Notes: generated by a model not told the origin, from the letters alone. Shown: positions 46,494-56,078, counted from the first letter of the stretch. The stretch: DNA of 64,000 bases from Gemmatimonadota bacterium (GCA_018672475.1 JABHFS010000083.1:62001-126000); one strand, 5' to 3'. Program-made: numbers and translations.

Positions 46494-47834
46494 TCATCCC
46501 ACCGCCTTCAACACCTCCCGCACCCCTTGCACCAACGTATCCACATGCCCTTCTTCCGTCACCAGTGATACATTGCCGCCCACCCGCGTGTAAATACCCC
46601 GGTTGAGCAGCGCAAAAAATAGCCAGCGCTGCAATTGCCCATCATCGTTCGCCGCCTCGCGAAAATTGCGCGGCGCCCGATCCAAGAAGAATATCCGAAA
46701 CATCGATCCGGCGACCACGACCTGGGCCGCAATGCCCGCCTCAGAAAAAGCCGCCCGCAAACCCTCGGCGGCCTTCTCCGCCAAGCGCCCCATCTGCGCA
46801 TAAGCCTCCGCCGTCAACATTTGCAAGGTTTTATAGCCGGCGACCATAGCGATCGGATTGGCGTTAAAGGTCCCCGACTGCTGTATCCTGGCCCCGCTCG
46901 CCGGATCGTAAAGGTCCATCGCATCGGCGCGACCACCGAAAACCGCGCCGGGCGTGCCGCCGGAAATCACCTTGCCAAAACAAATTAGGTCGGGCCGCAC
47001 CCCATAGGCCGTATGGGTCCCGCCCGGCCCGAATCGAAAACTGACGATCTCGTCAAAAATCAGCAAGGCTCCAACTCGATCGGCCAACTCCCTGAGCTTG
47101 CTCAGAAAATCGTCCTCCGGCAGGGTCAGGCCGACCGCCGTCGACAATGGGTCGATAATCACCGCCGCCAGTTGCGCCCCGTGCGCCTCTACTATCTCGC
47201 TACAAGCATCAATATCGTTAAAGGGCAACACCACAGTCTCCGCTAAAGTATGGGCCATTAAACCGGCCGTCGACGCCACGCCCTGTGGCTGGCGATCGGA
47301 GCCCAGTTCCGGCCCCAACGGCGGCAGATAACTAACCAACGCCGTATCGTCGACCCCGTGGTAAGCGCCTTCAAATTTTGCGATCTTGCTGCGGCCGGTA
47401 AATGCCCGAGCCACCCGCAAAGCATTGAGCACCGCTTCGGTCCCCGACGAGCAGAAACGCACCTTTTCCAACGAAGGCATCCGCTCCTTCAACAATTCCG
47501 CCATTTCCACTTCGAGCACCAGCGGCCGGGAAAAACCTGTACCGCGGGCTACTTGCGCCTGTAACGCCGCGACGATCTCGGGATGCGCGTGGCCCAAAGG
47601 CAAGGCCGTATTGTTGTTGACGAAATCGAGCAGCCGGTGGCCATCGAGGTCGTGAAAATAGGTGCCCTCACCATAGTCGGCATAAATCGGAAAAGGGTCG
47701 ATATGAACGCCGGTGCGCGTATTGCCGCCCGGCAGCGATTCCTGCGCACGAGCAAACATCTCGCGCGAACGCGGGTTGACCGCTGCATATTCCGCGATCT
47801 CTTCATCCAAGAGGTCTTTTATTTCTCGTGCCAT
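46494..47834 (-). CDS. Class III aminotransferase, glutamate-1-semialdehyde mutase-like
   Basis: The 446-residue fold-type I PLP enzyme resembles HemL: LPGGNTRTG near the N-terminus, FCSSGTEAVLNALRVARA, FEGAYHGVDD, the Asp in LLIFDEIVSFRFGPGG and the PLP Lys in ICFGKVISGGTPGAVFGG. True HemL usually has about 430 residues and HHG/YHG and K-x-IGGG motifs. The differences, and the catabolic setting, favour a HemL-like aminotransferase acting on another amine. GAGG precedes the ATG. Confidence 0.87.
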   Translation of the reverse strand: MAREIKDLLDEEIAEYAAVNPRSREMFARAQESLPGGNTRTGVHIDPFPIYADYGEGTYFHDLDGHRLLDFVNNNTALPLGHAHPEIVAALQAQVARGTGFSRPLVLEVEMAELLKERMPSLEKVRFCSSGTEAVLNALRVARAFTGRSKIAKFEGAYHGVDDTALVSYLPPLGPELGSDRQPQGVASTAGLMAHTLAETVVLPFNDIDACSEIVEAHGAQLAAVIIDPLSTAVGLTLPEDDFLSKLRELADRVGALLIFDEIVSFRFGPGGTHTAYGVRPDLICFGKVISGGTPGAVFGGRADAMDLYDPASGARIQQSGTFNANPIAMVAGYKTLQMLTAEAYAQMGRLAEKAAEGLRAAFSEAGIAAQVVVAGSMFRIFFLDRAPRNFREAANDDGQLQRWLFFALLNRGIYTRVGGNVSLVTEEGHVDTLVQGVREVLKAVG

Positions 47835-47889
47835 CCTTTATCCTCGCGGTTATGTACTATTGATCAGTTGTTATAGGATTAATCAAGCC

Positions 47890-48288
47890 TCAGCCACCCG
47901 GCGGAGTCCCTTCGCCCAGCATCGCGCTGATAAAGAGAAACTTGAGTGGCTTGTCGCCAATATTGCGGTGTTTATGAAAGACACCACGTGGCAAGAGTAC
48001 GCAGTCACCTGCCCCGAGTTCATAGATTTCATCTCCCACTTCGACCTCTATATCGCCCTCTAATATATAAAAAGCCTGCTCCTGGTCGGGATGGGCATGG
48101 CCGTCGCCCGAAGTTCCGCCGGGCTCGTATTCGTTGGTGTGGATGACCAGACGCTCGGTATTCACGGCGGTCGGCCGATCCTCCCGCCGCGCCCCGGGCC
48201 CGAGAATCACCCGCGAAATACTGCCGGGGTGACCGTGATTTTCGGCCGGTTGGCCGAAGCAATTTTGCACTCGATAGCTTGCGCTCAT
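47890..48288 (-). CDS. Cupin-domain protein
   Basis: The 132-residue single-domain cupin has motif 1 as GDGHAHPDQEQAFYILEG (two His and a Glu as metal ligands) and motif 2 as GDCVLLPRGVFHKHRN. GGAGA lies before the ATG. Small cupins of this type are sugar isomerases, dioxygenases or binding proteins; nothing shows which applies here. It follows the SDR gene on the same strand with a gap of about 86 bp. Confidence 0.85.
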   Translation of the reverse strand: MSASYRVQNCFGQPAENHGHPGSISRVILGPGARREDRPTAVNTERLVIHTNEYEPGGTSGDGHAHPDQEQAFYILEGDIEVEVGDEIYELGAGDCVLLPRGVFHKHRNIGDKPLKFLFISAMLGEGTPPGG

Positions 48289-48374
48289 TTTTTGTTCTCC
48301 ATTTTAGCGTTCACCCTGCGAATTTTATCCCGCCCACAATGTAAATCACCAGATTGCCTTCTATAAACACTCCC

Positions 48375-49094
48375 TCAAGAAAGACCCGCCGGCAACAACA
48401 CCAACTCCGGCACATAAGCCCGAGCGGGCAGCGCCGCGACAAAGAGGCAGGCGTCAGCCACATCCTGCGGCATCAGCGCCTGGGCCACGACTTCTGGCGG
48501 GGTGGGCACCGGGCGCTTGAGCACCAGAGGCGTATCGGTCAGCCCCGGGAATATCACGCAGGTGCGCACGCCGTTTTCTTTTTCCTCCTGGAAAGTACCG
48601 TGTGCCAAGCCGACCATCCCGTGTTTCGTCGCCTGATAGGACACCCCCGAGGCATCCGGCTTCTGCACACAACCGCTCGACACATAAATGATCAGCCCCG
48701 CACGTTGCTCGCGCATCACCGGCAACGCAGCCTTGGTGCAATGAAACGCGCCCGTCAGATTCGTGCCGAGCATCATTTCCCAGGTTTCTTCCGTCAACAC
48801 CTGCAAAGCCCGGTCCGGGATATTGGTCCCCGTCACATAGGCCAGGATGTCAACCCGGCCGAATACCGCCATCGCTTGTTCGACCAGCGCCCTAGCCGCC
48901 TCTGCATCGCGCGCGTCGGTCGTGCACGCCAAGGCATTTTCGCCCAATTCCTCAGCCAGCGCTGCCAATTTATCACCACTGCGAGCAGCCAGCACGACCT
49001 TGGCCCCCGCCGCCGCATAGGTTCTAGCCGTCGCTTCTCCCATGCCGCTGCTCGCGCCAACGACAATCGCCACTTTGCCCGTTAAGTCTGCCAT
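48375..49094 (-). CDS. Short-chain dehydrogenase/reductase
   Basis: I start at ATG 49094 (239 residues, MADLTGKVAIV), since the longer frame adds a non-homologous leader. The classical SDR pattern is complete: the NAD(P) motif GASSGMGEATA, LAYVTGTN in place of the usual NNAG, the catalytic Ser in IIYVSSGCVQ and YQATKHGMVG with Tyr-x(3)-Lys. The TGTN variation is somewhat unusual. The substrate is unknown. No strong Shine-Dalgarno is visible. Confidence 0.87.
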   Translation of the reverse strand: MADLTGKVAIVVGASSGMGEATARTYAAAGAKVVLAARSGDKLAALAEELGENALACTTDARDAEAARALVEQAMAVFGRVDILAYVTGTNIPDRALQVLTEETWEMMLGTNLTGAFHCTKAALPVMREQRAGLIIYVSSGCVQKPDASGVSYQATKHGMVGLAHGTFQEEKENGVRTCVIFPGLTDTPLVLKRPVPTPPEVVAQALMPQDVADACLFVAALPARAYVPELVLLPAGLS

Positions 49095-49266
49095 ATGCTT
49101 TATGAGACCCTTCTCTTGAGTTTGACCTGCATTTTGCGCTTCCAGCGGATGCAAATATAACGCATCGCCGAACGACGCTCCAATGACCGATTGCTAACCA
49201 GAACAAAAAAAGATGCAGAGGCTTCGAGCCCCTGCATCTTCAAGTCATACTCTTTCTATGGGCGTA

Positions 49267-50904
49267 CTAACGTGCCGTCGGTGCCGAGCGGTTCCGTCGA
49301 CCAAACTGGCGTTTTGAATTTCCGTTGCCGCCTTCGCCCGTAGCGCCCTGTATCGGCTTTCGATTTTGCGTATTGCCCTTGCCACCGCGCCGCCCATTGG
49401 CGGCCGGGCCGAGCGTCGAGCCATTATTATCATGCTGGCTTTTTGCGCGCGGACCGAGCGTCGAGGTGCCCTGGCTCCCGCCTTGTCGATTGCCGATATT
49501 GTCGTCGACATGGGCGTTACCGTCGTTCCGGCTAATGGTATTGCCATTAGACCCGGTCTTGCCATTGCCATTAGACCCGGTCTTGCCATTGCGATTAACG
49601 CCGGTCTTGCCATTGCCATTATCCCGAACACTTCCACTGACACTTCCACTGGCACCGCCGCTGCGCCGCCGCTGCGTCGAATTCGCTGGCTTGCCGCCCT
49701 CGCGCCGCTTCTTGGCCACGCCCTGTTTGTTGTTGGATCCGCTGTCTTTTTGGTATTCCGCCTCAGCGCCACGCGAGCGGAACGCGTGGTCCTCGACCAC
49801 GGCCAAGGGCACCCCTGTCAGCCGCTCAATAGCCCGCAGAATCGTCACTTCCTCCGCCGAACAAAACGACAGTGCGATACCTTCGTTACCAGCGCGGGCC
49901 GTGCGGCCGATCCGATGCACATAACTTTCTTTGTCATTGGGTAAATCGTAGTTGATCACGTGAGAAATACCCTCCACGTCGATACCCCGGGCGACAATGT
50001 CGGTAGCCACTAGAACCCTGATCCGCCCACGGTCAAAGGCCGCCAAAGCCCGCTGACGGGCTCCTTGGTTCTTGTCGGCGTGAATCGCGTCGGCGGCGAT
50101 CCCCTGACCGGTCAATTGTTTCATCACCCGATTGGCCCGGCGCTTGGTCCGAGTAAAGACCAATGCGCGGCCCACCTCTTTGCCTTTGAGGATCTCGGCC
50201 AAGAGTTCGCGTTTACCGTCCTGTTCGACAAAGAGCACTTGTTGATTGATAAGTTCGGAGACCGAGGCCGAGGCGGTCACCTCGGTCTTAACCGGCTCGT
50301 GCAACATACCAGCAGCCAACGAGGTAATCTCCTTCGACAGGGTCGCCGAAAAAAGCAGTGTCTGCCTTTTCTTTGGTAGAGCCGCGACGATCTTTCGCAC
50401 ATCGTGCACGAAACCCATGTCCAGCATGCGATCGGCCTCGTCAAGCACTAGTATTTCGACCTGATCTAGTTTTACATGGCGCTGGTTCATCAGATCGAGC
50501 AGACGGCCCGGCGTCGCCACCAGGATATCGGGGTTTTTACGCAGCGCGCGTACTTGCGCGCCGACCGGCACGCCGCCGAGGACCACCGTGCTCGTCAGCG
50601 ACAAGTAGTGTCCATAGTTGCGGAAACTCTCATCGATCTGCAATGCAAGTTCGCGCGTCGGCGTCAAGATCAGCGCGCGGATCTGACCGTGGCCCTTCTG
50701 ACCGCTGAGCACTTGCAGCATAGGCAACGAAAAAGCCGCCGTCTTGCCGGTGCCCGTCTGGGCGGTAGCCAGCAAATCTTTGCCGGCCAGTACCTGCGGA
50801 ATAGCCTGTTCCTGAATCGGCGTCGGCTGTTCATACCCTTCTTTAGCTAGCGCGCGCAACAAAGGCTCGCTTAGCTCAAGGGCTTCAAATTGAGTAGAAG
50901 ACAT
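49267..50904 (-). CDS. DEAD-box RNA helicase with low-complexity tail
   Basis: The start is ATG 50904 (AGGAG upstream), giving 545 residues. All helicase motifs are visible: Q motif PTPIQEQAIP, ATAQTGTGKTAA, PTRELALQI, TPGRLLDL, VLDEADRML, FSATLS, FTRTKRRANRV, ATDIVARGIDV and YVHRIGRTARAG. It is close to RhlE. The C-terminal 165 residues are a Gly/Asn/Lys/Arg-rich disordered tail with tandem GNGKTGxN units encoded by imperfect 24-bp repeats (about 49540-49620). It is expected to unwind RNA in ribosome assembly or mRNA decay. Confidence 0.93.
   Translation of the reverse strand: MSSTQFEALELSEPLLRALAKEGYEQPTPIQEQAIPQVLAGKDLLATAQTGTGKTAAFSLPMLQVLSGQKGHGQIRALILTPTRELALQIDESFRNYGHYLSLTSTVVLGGVPVGAQVRALRKNPDILVATPGRLLDLMNQRHVKLDQVEILVLDEADRMLDMGFVHDVRKIVAALPKKRQTLLFSATLSKEITSLAAGMLHEPVKTEVTASASVSELINQQVLFVEQDGKRELLAEILKGKEVGRALVFTRTKRRANRVMKQLTGQGIAADAIHADKNQGARQRALAAFDRGRIRVLVATDIVARGIDVEGISHVINYDLPNDKESYVHRIGRTARAGNEGIALSFCSAEEVTILRAIERLTGVPLAVVEDHAFRSRGAEAEYQKDSGSNNKQGVAKKRREGGKPANSTQRRRSGGASGSVSGSVRDNGNGKTGVNRNGKTGSNGNGKTGSNGNTISRNDGNAHVDDNIGNRQGGSQGTSTLGPRAKSQHDNNGSTLGPAANGRRGGKGNTQNRKPIQGATGEGGNGNSKRQFGRRNRSAPTAR
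49540..49620. repeat. 24-bp tandem repeats inside the helicase gene
   Basis: About three and a half imperfect copies of a 24-bp unit (attgccattagacccggtct plus tgcc on the plus strand) encode repeated Gly-Asn-Gly-Lys-Thr-Gly-x-Asn octapeptides in the disordered helicase tail. A second short repeat (acacttccactg, twice, near 49628-49651) encodes GSVSGSV. Confidence 0.8.
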
Positions 50905-51116
50905 AAACTCCTGCCTTGATAATCCGAGATATACAGCGGCATGCTCTCGGGGATACACTCAAAACAGGATTGGGGACGCCGAGAATAGCGCAGAAACCAT
51001 CGGTAGGTTGGAAAAAACATAGCGTAGCCTGAAACTCAGGGGACCTACACTATTGAGTAAGATACCTAATTACAATTATTTATGCAACAAACAAGATCGA
51101 ATCAAGCTATCCCTAA

Positions 51117-51701
51117 CTAGCGCACAAATTCATCTACAGACAGGACTCTATTCGTATATCGGATCCGGCCAATCGCCCCTTTGAACCAACAGACTCGGTT
51201 CAACCGCACCGCAATCGACGTCTCACCCTCTGTTAATGGAGCAAAATCAATCGGCCCACTGGCCTCTTTCACGCCATTGACATAGTTGACTTCTTCCCGT
51301 CCATCACAGGTCATCGCCAGATGGTACCACTGCCCGACTGGATGCAAGTGGCCTTCATTTAATAAAGGGCGGTTCGATTCTCCCGAACTGATAAATGTAT
51401 CGAGATACCAGTGATCATCCTCGGTCAGTCTCGTCTCGAAAAGCACGCGATCGCCGCTGACTTCACCCAAATGAAAGAAGCGCTGCTCGGGCAACCCGCC
51501 GGCATCGGGTCTAAACACCACTTCGACGGTCAACGCCTGCCAACCCGCCACTGGATTGGCCCCGATAAACAACGCGTCCTGCACGCCATCGAATTCGATG
51601 GCTTTACCATAGGGCCCATCGATTACAGTGGGCTGGCCACTCACATCGAGCCGATAATCAGCCAACGCCTGTAGATTGTCCAGTTCCCATACAATTTGCA
51701 T
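51117..51701 (-). CDS. LamG/concanavalin-like domain protein
   Basis: The 194-residue product is essentially one LamG-like jelly roll: GKAIEFDGVQDALFIG, TVEVVFRPDAGG, the QWYHLAMTCDGREEVNYVNG strand pair and FKGAIGRIRYTNRVLS at the end. GGAGG lies 5 nt before the ATG. No signal peptide is seen. It is the last gene of the four-gene operon with the split phosphotransferase and the MFS gene. A carbohydrate- or ligand-binding role is inferred from the fold. Confidence 0.85.
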   Translation of the reverse strand: MQIVWELDNLQALADYRLDVSGQPTVIDGPYGKAIEFDGVQDALFIGANPVAGWQALTVEVVFRPDAGGLPEQRFFHLGEVSGDRVLFETRLTEDDHWYLDTFISSGESNRPLLNEGHLHPVGQWYHLAMTCDGREEVNYVNGVKEASGPIDFAPLTEGETSIAVRLNRVCWFKGAIGRIRYTNRVLSVDEFVR

Positions 51702-51716
51702 CTTACGCCTCCAAAT

Positions 51717-53081
51717 CTAGTCTGTCCGAGGGCGATCTTCGATGAGTAAGCTCGCCAGCACCGCAACAAACGCTGCGACCAAGACCATAAATAACACGCG
51801 ATCAAATCCGTCGATACCAATGCCGGCGCCATAAAGCAGGGGCAAAACACTAGACCCGGTGATGCTGCCGATATAACGACTGGTCGAAAAGATCCCAGCC
51901 GCCACGCCCGCTTCCCGGCTCGGCACGGATTCGACCGCTGCCGTCTGCATCCCGGCCGAAGATAAACCCAATCCGACGCCGGCCAAACTCAACCCACCAA
52001 CGAGAACAGGCAACGCAATTTCAGCACCGATCCCCGACACCACCCAAAGCCCCAACAGAAAAATAGACAGCCCTCCGACCGTCGGCCAACGCCGCCCAAA
52101 ACGATCGGCCAGTCTACCGCCCAAAGGCGCGCAAACAACCGTAGGCGCCCACATTACCGACAATATCAAACCAGCCTCTGTACTGCTCCAACCAGGCGCA
52201 TCCGCTAACAATAGCGGGATAACCAAAAAAGTGGTGTACATCGCCAAATTGCTGAGCGAGATCGAGACATTGACGGCGGCAAAGGTCCGCCGACGGAAAA
52301 AACGCGGTTGGAATACTGGGTCGGGGTGATGCCACTCGCGGCGCAGGAATAAGACGGCCAGGACGATGATAATGCAAAATCCACCAGCTTGCAAAGCCGT
52401 GCCCGCCGCCATTTGCCCGGTCAACATGCCCGCCCCGCCGGCCAGCACGAGCAAAAGCATCAGCGCCCCCAGCCAATCGAATGCGTGATCGGAAGCGCGC
52501 TTTTCCAACACCGGTAAAAAACGCCAAGCGAGCACCAATGTCGGCAGGATAAGAACTAAATTGACGAAAAACACCGCCCGCCAACCCACCCATTCGATTA
52601 GAACACCACCCAACGGAGGACCAGCGGCGGCGGCCAGGGTCACTGCCGCCCCTACCAAACCAAAACGCCTACCACGCTGCTCGGCAGGCACGACCTGGCG
52701 CATAATCGCCGTCCCGTTCGGCAGGGCGATCGCGCCGGCTATCGCCTGTTGGATCCTAAAAGCCAACAACCAATAGAGACTTGGGGCCAGTGCCGCACCG
52801 ATTGAGGCAAATGCAAAATAGAGCAAGCCGCCCAAAATCATCCGACGGTGCCCCAGCCGGTCGCCGAGTTTGCCGGCGACCGGCTGTAGTGAAGCCATCA
52901 CAATCAAATAGGCGATGACCAGCCAACCGCTTTCGCCTAACCCCACCTCGAACTCCGCCGTGACTAACGGCAGCGCCACCCCAATCATCGTCGAGTTGAG
53001 CGGCGCCAGCATCGTGGTCAACGCTACTGTCGTAAGAATCCAGCCCACGCGGAACGCCGGCTCGGGGTTTTTATCCGACAA
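51717..53081 (-). CDS. MFS transporter, multidrug-efflux type
   Basis: I start at TTG 53081 (454 residues), which overlaps the end of the upstream gene by 11 nt; longer frames lie wholly in that gene. Twelve or more transmembrane helices are visible, with motif A as GKLGDRLGHRRMIL, the motif C-like GAAVTLAAAAGPPLGGVL (drug antiporter signature G-x(8)-G-P-x-x-G-G) and a second motif-A relic GGRLADRFGRRW. It resembles the DHA/Bmr-EmrB exporters. Coupling to the phosphotransferase-like genes suggests that the two handle the same compound. Confidence 0.85.
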   Translation of the reverse strand: MSDKNPEPAFRVGWILTTVALTTMLAPLNSTMIGVALPLVTAEFEVGLGESGWLVIAYLIVMASLQPVAGKLGDRLGHRRMILGGLLYFAFASIGAALAPSLYWLLAFRIQQAIAGAIALPNGTAIMRQVVPAEQRGRRFGLVGAAVTLAAAAGPPLGGVLIEWVGWRAVFFVNLVLILPTLVLAWRFLPVLEKRASDHAFDWLGALMLLLVLAGGAGMLTGQMAAGTALQAGGFCIIIVLAVLFLRREWHHPDPVFQPRFFRRRTFAAVNVSISLSNLAMYTTFLVIPLLLADAPGWSSTEAGLILSVMWAPTVVCAPLGGRLADRFGRRWPTVGGLSIFLLGLWVVSGIGAEIALPVLVGGLSLAGVGLGLSSAGMQTAAVESVPSREAGVAAGIFSTSRYIGSITGSSVLPLLYGAGIGIDGFDRVLFMVLVAAFVAVLASLLIEDRPRTD

Positions 53082-54753
53082 TACGCACGGTCCCGTTGTC
53101 CCCGTCGACTTCGAGCACCTGCCCGTCGCTGATCCGCTTCGTCGCCGCGCCGGTGCCGACCACCGCCGGTATGCGATACTCGCGGGCCACCACCGCGCAA
53201 TGGCTGAGAATTCCACCAGTATCGGTAACAATCGCCCCGGCCGTCGCGAAAAGCGGTGTCCAAGCCGGCGAGGTCGTGCCCGTCACCAGGATATCGCCCT
53301 GCTGCAGTTTCTCCGCCTCGGCGAGCGCCCCCACGACCTTGGCCGTACCTTGGATCTTACCCGGCGAACCGGCGTGGCCGTTGAGGTTGCCCTCTTCATT
53401 GCTCGGTTCAGGCGGCGTGCCGAAGAACTTGCCAAAGGCTCGCGAGAGTGGATCTTCCGGCGGGGGGCCGTAGTCGGTGCCCAACTGCATCGGCGGCTGT
53501 ACCCCTCGATGGCGGTCAATGTCGGCTTTACGCTCGGCGACCAGCCCTTGCAAGTCACCCTCGGGCAAGGCGGCAAGCGCATCGCGCACCTCGGCCATCC
53601 CCAGATGAAATGCATCCGACGCTTCGGCGACCACCCCGGCCTCAGCCAATCGCCGCCCCACTTCTACCATTACCATCCGCACCCGGTGCGTCGACTGAAA
53701 GTCGATCCAGAAACCGTGATCTTCAGAGAGCACGACCCCCACTTGCGCCGCCTGAAGCAAAAACTCAAACTGACCGCGCACCTTCTCGGGATAGCCGGCC
53801 AATTGCTCGCGGGCTTTAGCAAGCCCCGTTTCGCGTTCTTCGGCCTGGGCCGCCAAACGCTCACGGGGGTCGCCCCCCTCCTGCCCGATATAATCCTGCA
53901 AGTTCTTGATCATCGGCGAGGGATCTTCGATTAAGCTGGGCTCATACACGCTCAAAGAAGGTCCACGCTGACCATAATCGGCCAAATAAGCATTCAATGC
54001 GCTGAGAAGCGCCTGGCCCGCCGCCGAGCCCGCCAGCGCCGCAACGACCTGACTACTGGCCTTTGTCGTCACTATCTGGCGCACTTCCTTATCTGTAGCT
54101 TTGCGACTCAGATCCCATAACGCGCGGTCGGTCTCAAGCGTCTTGTTGTCAAAACCGCCCAATAGCTGAATGGCCGAAAAGGCGCCCTGATCCTCGAATA
54201 GATCCTTGTATAAATCGTCGAAAAGGCCCATCGCGGCATAGGCCGGGACTACAATCTCGAAATGCAGATGCCACAGACGCATTGTCCTTTCCAATGTCGC
54301 ATCGTACTGAGCCAGCATCTGCTCCGGTGACAAAGCCGCCAAATCGCAAGCATCCCAAAAAGCCAGATGCTCTTTGATCTCAGGCAGCCACTCACCTTCC
54401 CAGCGTTCCTGCATCGAAGCCATAGCCGCGCCTAACGCCACTTCGGCCTTTTTACCTTGTGCTTCCATTTCTTCCGGCGGCACCACCGGGAACATCGCCG
54501 CATAATTATAGTCGTTGAAAATCTTGCCCCTGGCGCGGATCGGCATCTCATAGCCGGCAAAAGCTGGACTCATGCCCTTATTGGCCATTTCGCACCATAG
54601 CTCATTTTCCCATCGCGGCAACGGGTTGGGAAAGTGCATCGGATCGAATTGCCAAGGCATATGTTCGTCTTCGGGAACATCCCAACGGACAGGAAATTCG
54701 GGCGTGACAGGAATAACTCTCGGCTCTAGTCGACCCGCATGAGGATCGGCCAT
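53071..54753 (-). CDS. PEP-utilising enzyme, central and phosphohistidine swivel domains
   Basis: The 560-residue product has an N-terminal and middle part rich in helices with Trp/Met-rich segments, like the substrate-binding part of rifampicin phosphotransferase or the alpha subunit of phenylphosphate synthase. The swivel domain occupies about residues 465-560 and has the phosphorylated His in GGILSHCAVVAREYRIPAVVG. GGGAG lies 6 nt before the ATG. The ATP-grasp half is encoded 34 bp upstream as a separate gene. PEP synthase proper has a C-terminal PEP barrel, which is absent here. Confidence 0.82.
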   Translation of the reverse strand: MADPHAGRLEPRVIPVTPEFPVRWDVPEDEHMPWQFDPMHFPNPLPRWENELWCEMANKGMSPAFAGYEMPIRARGKIFNDYNYAAMFPVVPPEEMEAQGKKAEVALGAAMASMQERWEGEWLPEIKEHLAFWDACDLAALSPEQMLAQYDATLERTMRLWHLHFEIVVPAYAAMGLFDDLYKDLFEDQGAFSAIQLLGGFDNKTLETDRALWDLSRKATDKEVRQIVTTKASSQVVAALAGSAAGQALLSALNAYLADYGQRGPSLSVYEPSLIEDPSPMIKNLQDYIGQEGGDPRERLAAQAEERETGLAKAREQLAGYPEKVRGQFEFLLQAAQVGVVLSEDHGFWIDFQSTHRVRMVMVEVGRRLAEAGVVAEASDAFHLGMAEVRDALAALPEGDLQGLVAERKADIDRHRGVQPPMQLGTDYGPPPEDPLSRAFGKFFGTPPEPSNEEGNLNGHAGSPGKIQGTAKVVGALAEAEKLQQGDILVTGTTSPAWTPLFATAGAIVTDTGGILSHCAVVAREYRIPAVVGTGAATKRISDGQVLEVDGDNGTVRIVG

Positions 54754-54787
54754 TATTCACTCCCTTGCATTAAGCTGGCTGAATATT

Positions 54788-55645
54788 TCAGTCCAATGTA
54801 GTGATGGGTCGACATTGCAATAGATACAATATTTCCTCGTGATAGGCACATTCAATATCGACCGGCCAGCCCATCTGTTGTTCGAGCACGCGCGCCAATT
54901 GTGCGATCTCAATGGCCTTGGCGTCGTCAAGCGTCGACTCGCCGCGCATAAAACGCGGCACGCCGACTTCGCGCGTGCCATCGGGATGGGCGACCGTCAT
55001 TTTCTCTTTCTCGGCGATCTCGCGCTCTAGCACCTTTAGGTCGCTCTTGCTAACCACATAGGTATCCGGGCTTACCGTACCGCTGACAACGCTCTCTCCG
55101 AGCCCCCAACTGGTATTGATCACCACCTCGTCGCGATTCTTGTTGACCGGATTGGCGCTAAAGGCGACGCCTGCGATATCGGCCGGCACCATTTGCTGAA
55201 CCAATACCGCGATCTGCACGTCGTCGACAGGCAGGTCGTTCTGACGCCGGTATTCAAGCACCTGCTCCGACCGCGTTGACGCCCAACAACGCGTCACCGC
55301 ATCGATGACGGCCTCTGCCCCGATCATATTGAGATAGGTTTCATACTGTCCGGCGAACGAAGCGGATTGCCCGTCCTCGTCGATCGCTGAAGAACGCACC
55401 GCAACCTGCAACGACTCCGCCTCGCACCGCTCGGCCATCTTTGCATAACTCGCGTTCAACTCGCGCACGAGTTCGGCCGGCCAATCGCCGCTACCCGCCT
55501 CAGCCCATGCGCCATAAGCCGCCGTAGTCAGGCAGAAACCGGGCGGCACGCGATAATCGGCGGCCAGTCGGCTGAGATTGGCGACTTTGCCGCCTACCCG
55601 CTGCACCTCTTGACAGATGGGTTGTTCGAGCCAAACTATATGCAC
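54788..55645 (-). CDS. PEP synthase/RPH-type ATP-grasp subunit
   Basis: I start at GTG 55645 with GGAGGAG 5 nt upstream, giving 285 residues. The sequence follows the N-terminal ATP-binding domain of PEP synthase and rifampicin phosphotransferase: VGGKVANLSRLA, VPPGFCLTTAAY, VAVRSSAIDEDGQSASFAGQ, VLVQQMVPADIAGVAFSANP, NTSWGLGESVVSGTVSPD and a final DIECAYHEEILYLLQCRPIT. It would transfer phosphate from ATP to the swivel His of the next gene product. With that protein (285 + 560 residues) it adds up to about one full-length rifampicin phosphotransferase. Confidence 0.85.
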   Translation of the reverse strand: MHIVWLEQPICQEVQRVGGKVANLSRLAADYRVPPGFCLTTAAYGAWAEAGSGDWPAELVRELNASYAKMAERCEAESLQVAVRSSAIDEDGQSASFAGQYETYLNMIGAEAVIDAVTRCWASTRSEQVLEYRRQNDLPVDDVQIAVLVQQMVPADIAGVAFSANPVNKNRDEVVINTSWGLGESVVSGTVSPDTYVVSKSDLKVLEREIAEKEKMTVAHPDGTREVGVPRFMRGESTLDDAKAIEIAQLARVLEQQMGWPVDIECAYHEEILYLLQCRPITTLD

Positions 55646-55725
55646 ATTCGCTCCTCCGGAAAAAACGCACATTCGGTCTATTGCCGACCATCAAGCGCAA
55701 TGCCACAGAAATGCGACACACTATG

Positions 55726-56064
55726 CTAACCAGTACAGTATCCGTCGTCCAGTTCAAGACACGGCATCACCAAAGTCGCCGCTTGCCCATTTTCCTGCTC
55801 TTCGCGTTGGTCTTTTTGCACGGATCCAAACTTTCTACCGCCGACAACATCGCCATCAAAATCTCCGCGCCGACGGCCTACTCGCCAATCATCTAACGCT
55901 AACCGATGGCCTGCAAACCGGCGACTCCGACCGCCATTTTTCACCGAAGGCCTCAACTGGTATATTAAAGCCCATGCCCTCAAACCACAGGCCAATATCA
56001 GCCACCACCGCTTCGACAAAAACAGCAAGAGTGTCTTGCAACTGCAAAACCAGATCTATTTTTA
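55726..56064 (+). pseudogene. Remains of an outer-membrane porin gene
   Basis: A first frame (MLTSTVSVVQFKTRHHQ..., with FLLFALVFLHGS) gives a signal-like start at ATG 55726 and stops at 55894-55896. Downstream in another frame one reads FFTEGLNWYIKAHALKPQAN, ISHHRFDKNSKSVLQLQNQI and YF then TAA at 56062-56064. The aromatic C-terminal residue and the alternating pattern are those of the last strands of phosphate-selective-type porins. Most of the barrel is gone, and frames change at least twice. Confidence 0.65.
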
Positions 56065-56078
56065 ACTAGGACAAAAAA

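Noticed and set aside
51717-53231. Longer MFS start at 53231
   Set aside because: The first 50 residues would be an Arg/Ser-rich out-of-frame reading of the upstream swivel-domain gene; transmembrane sequence starts only after 53081.
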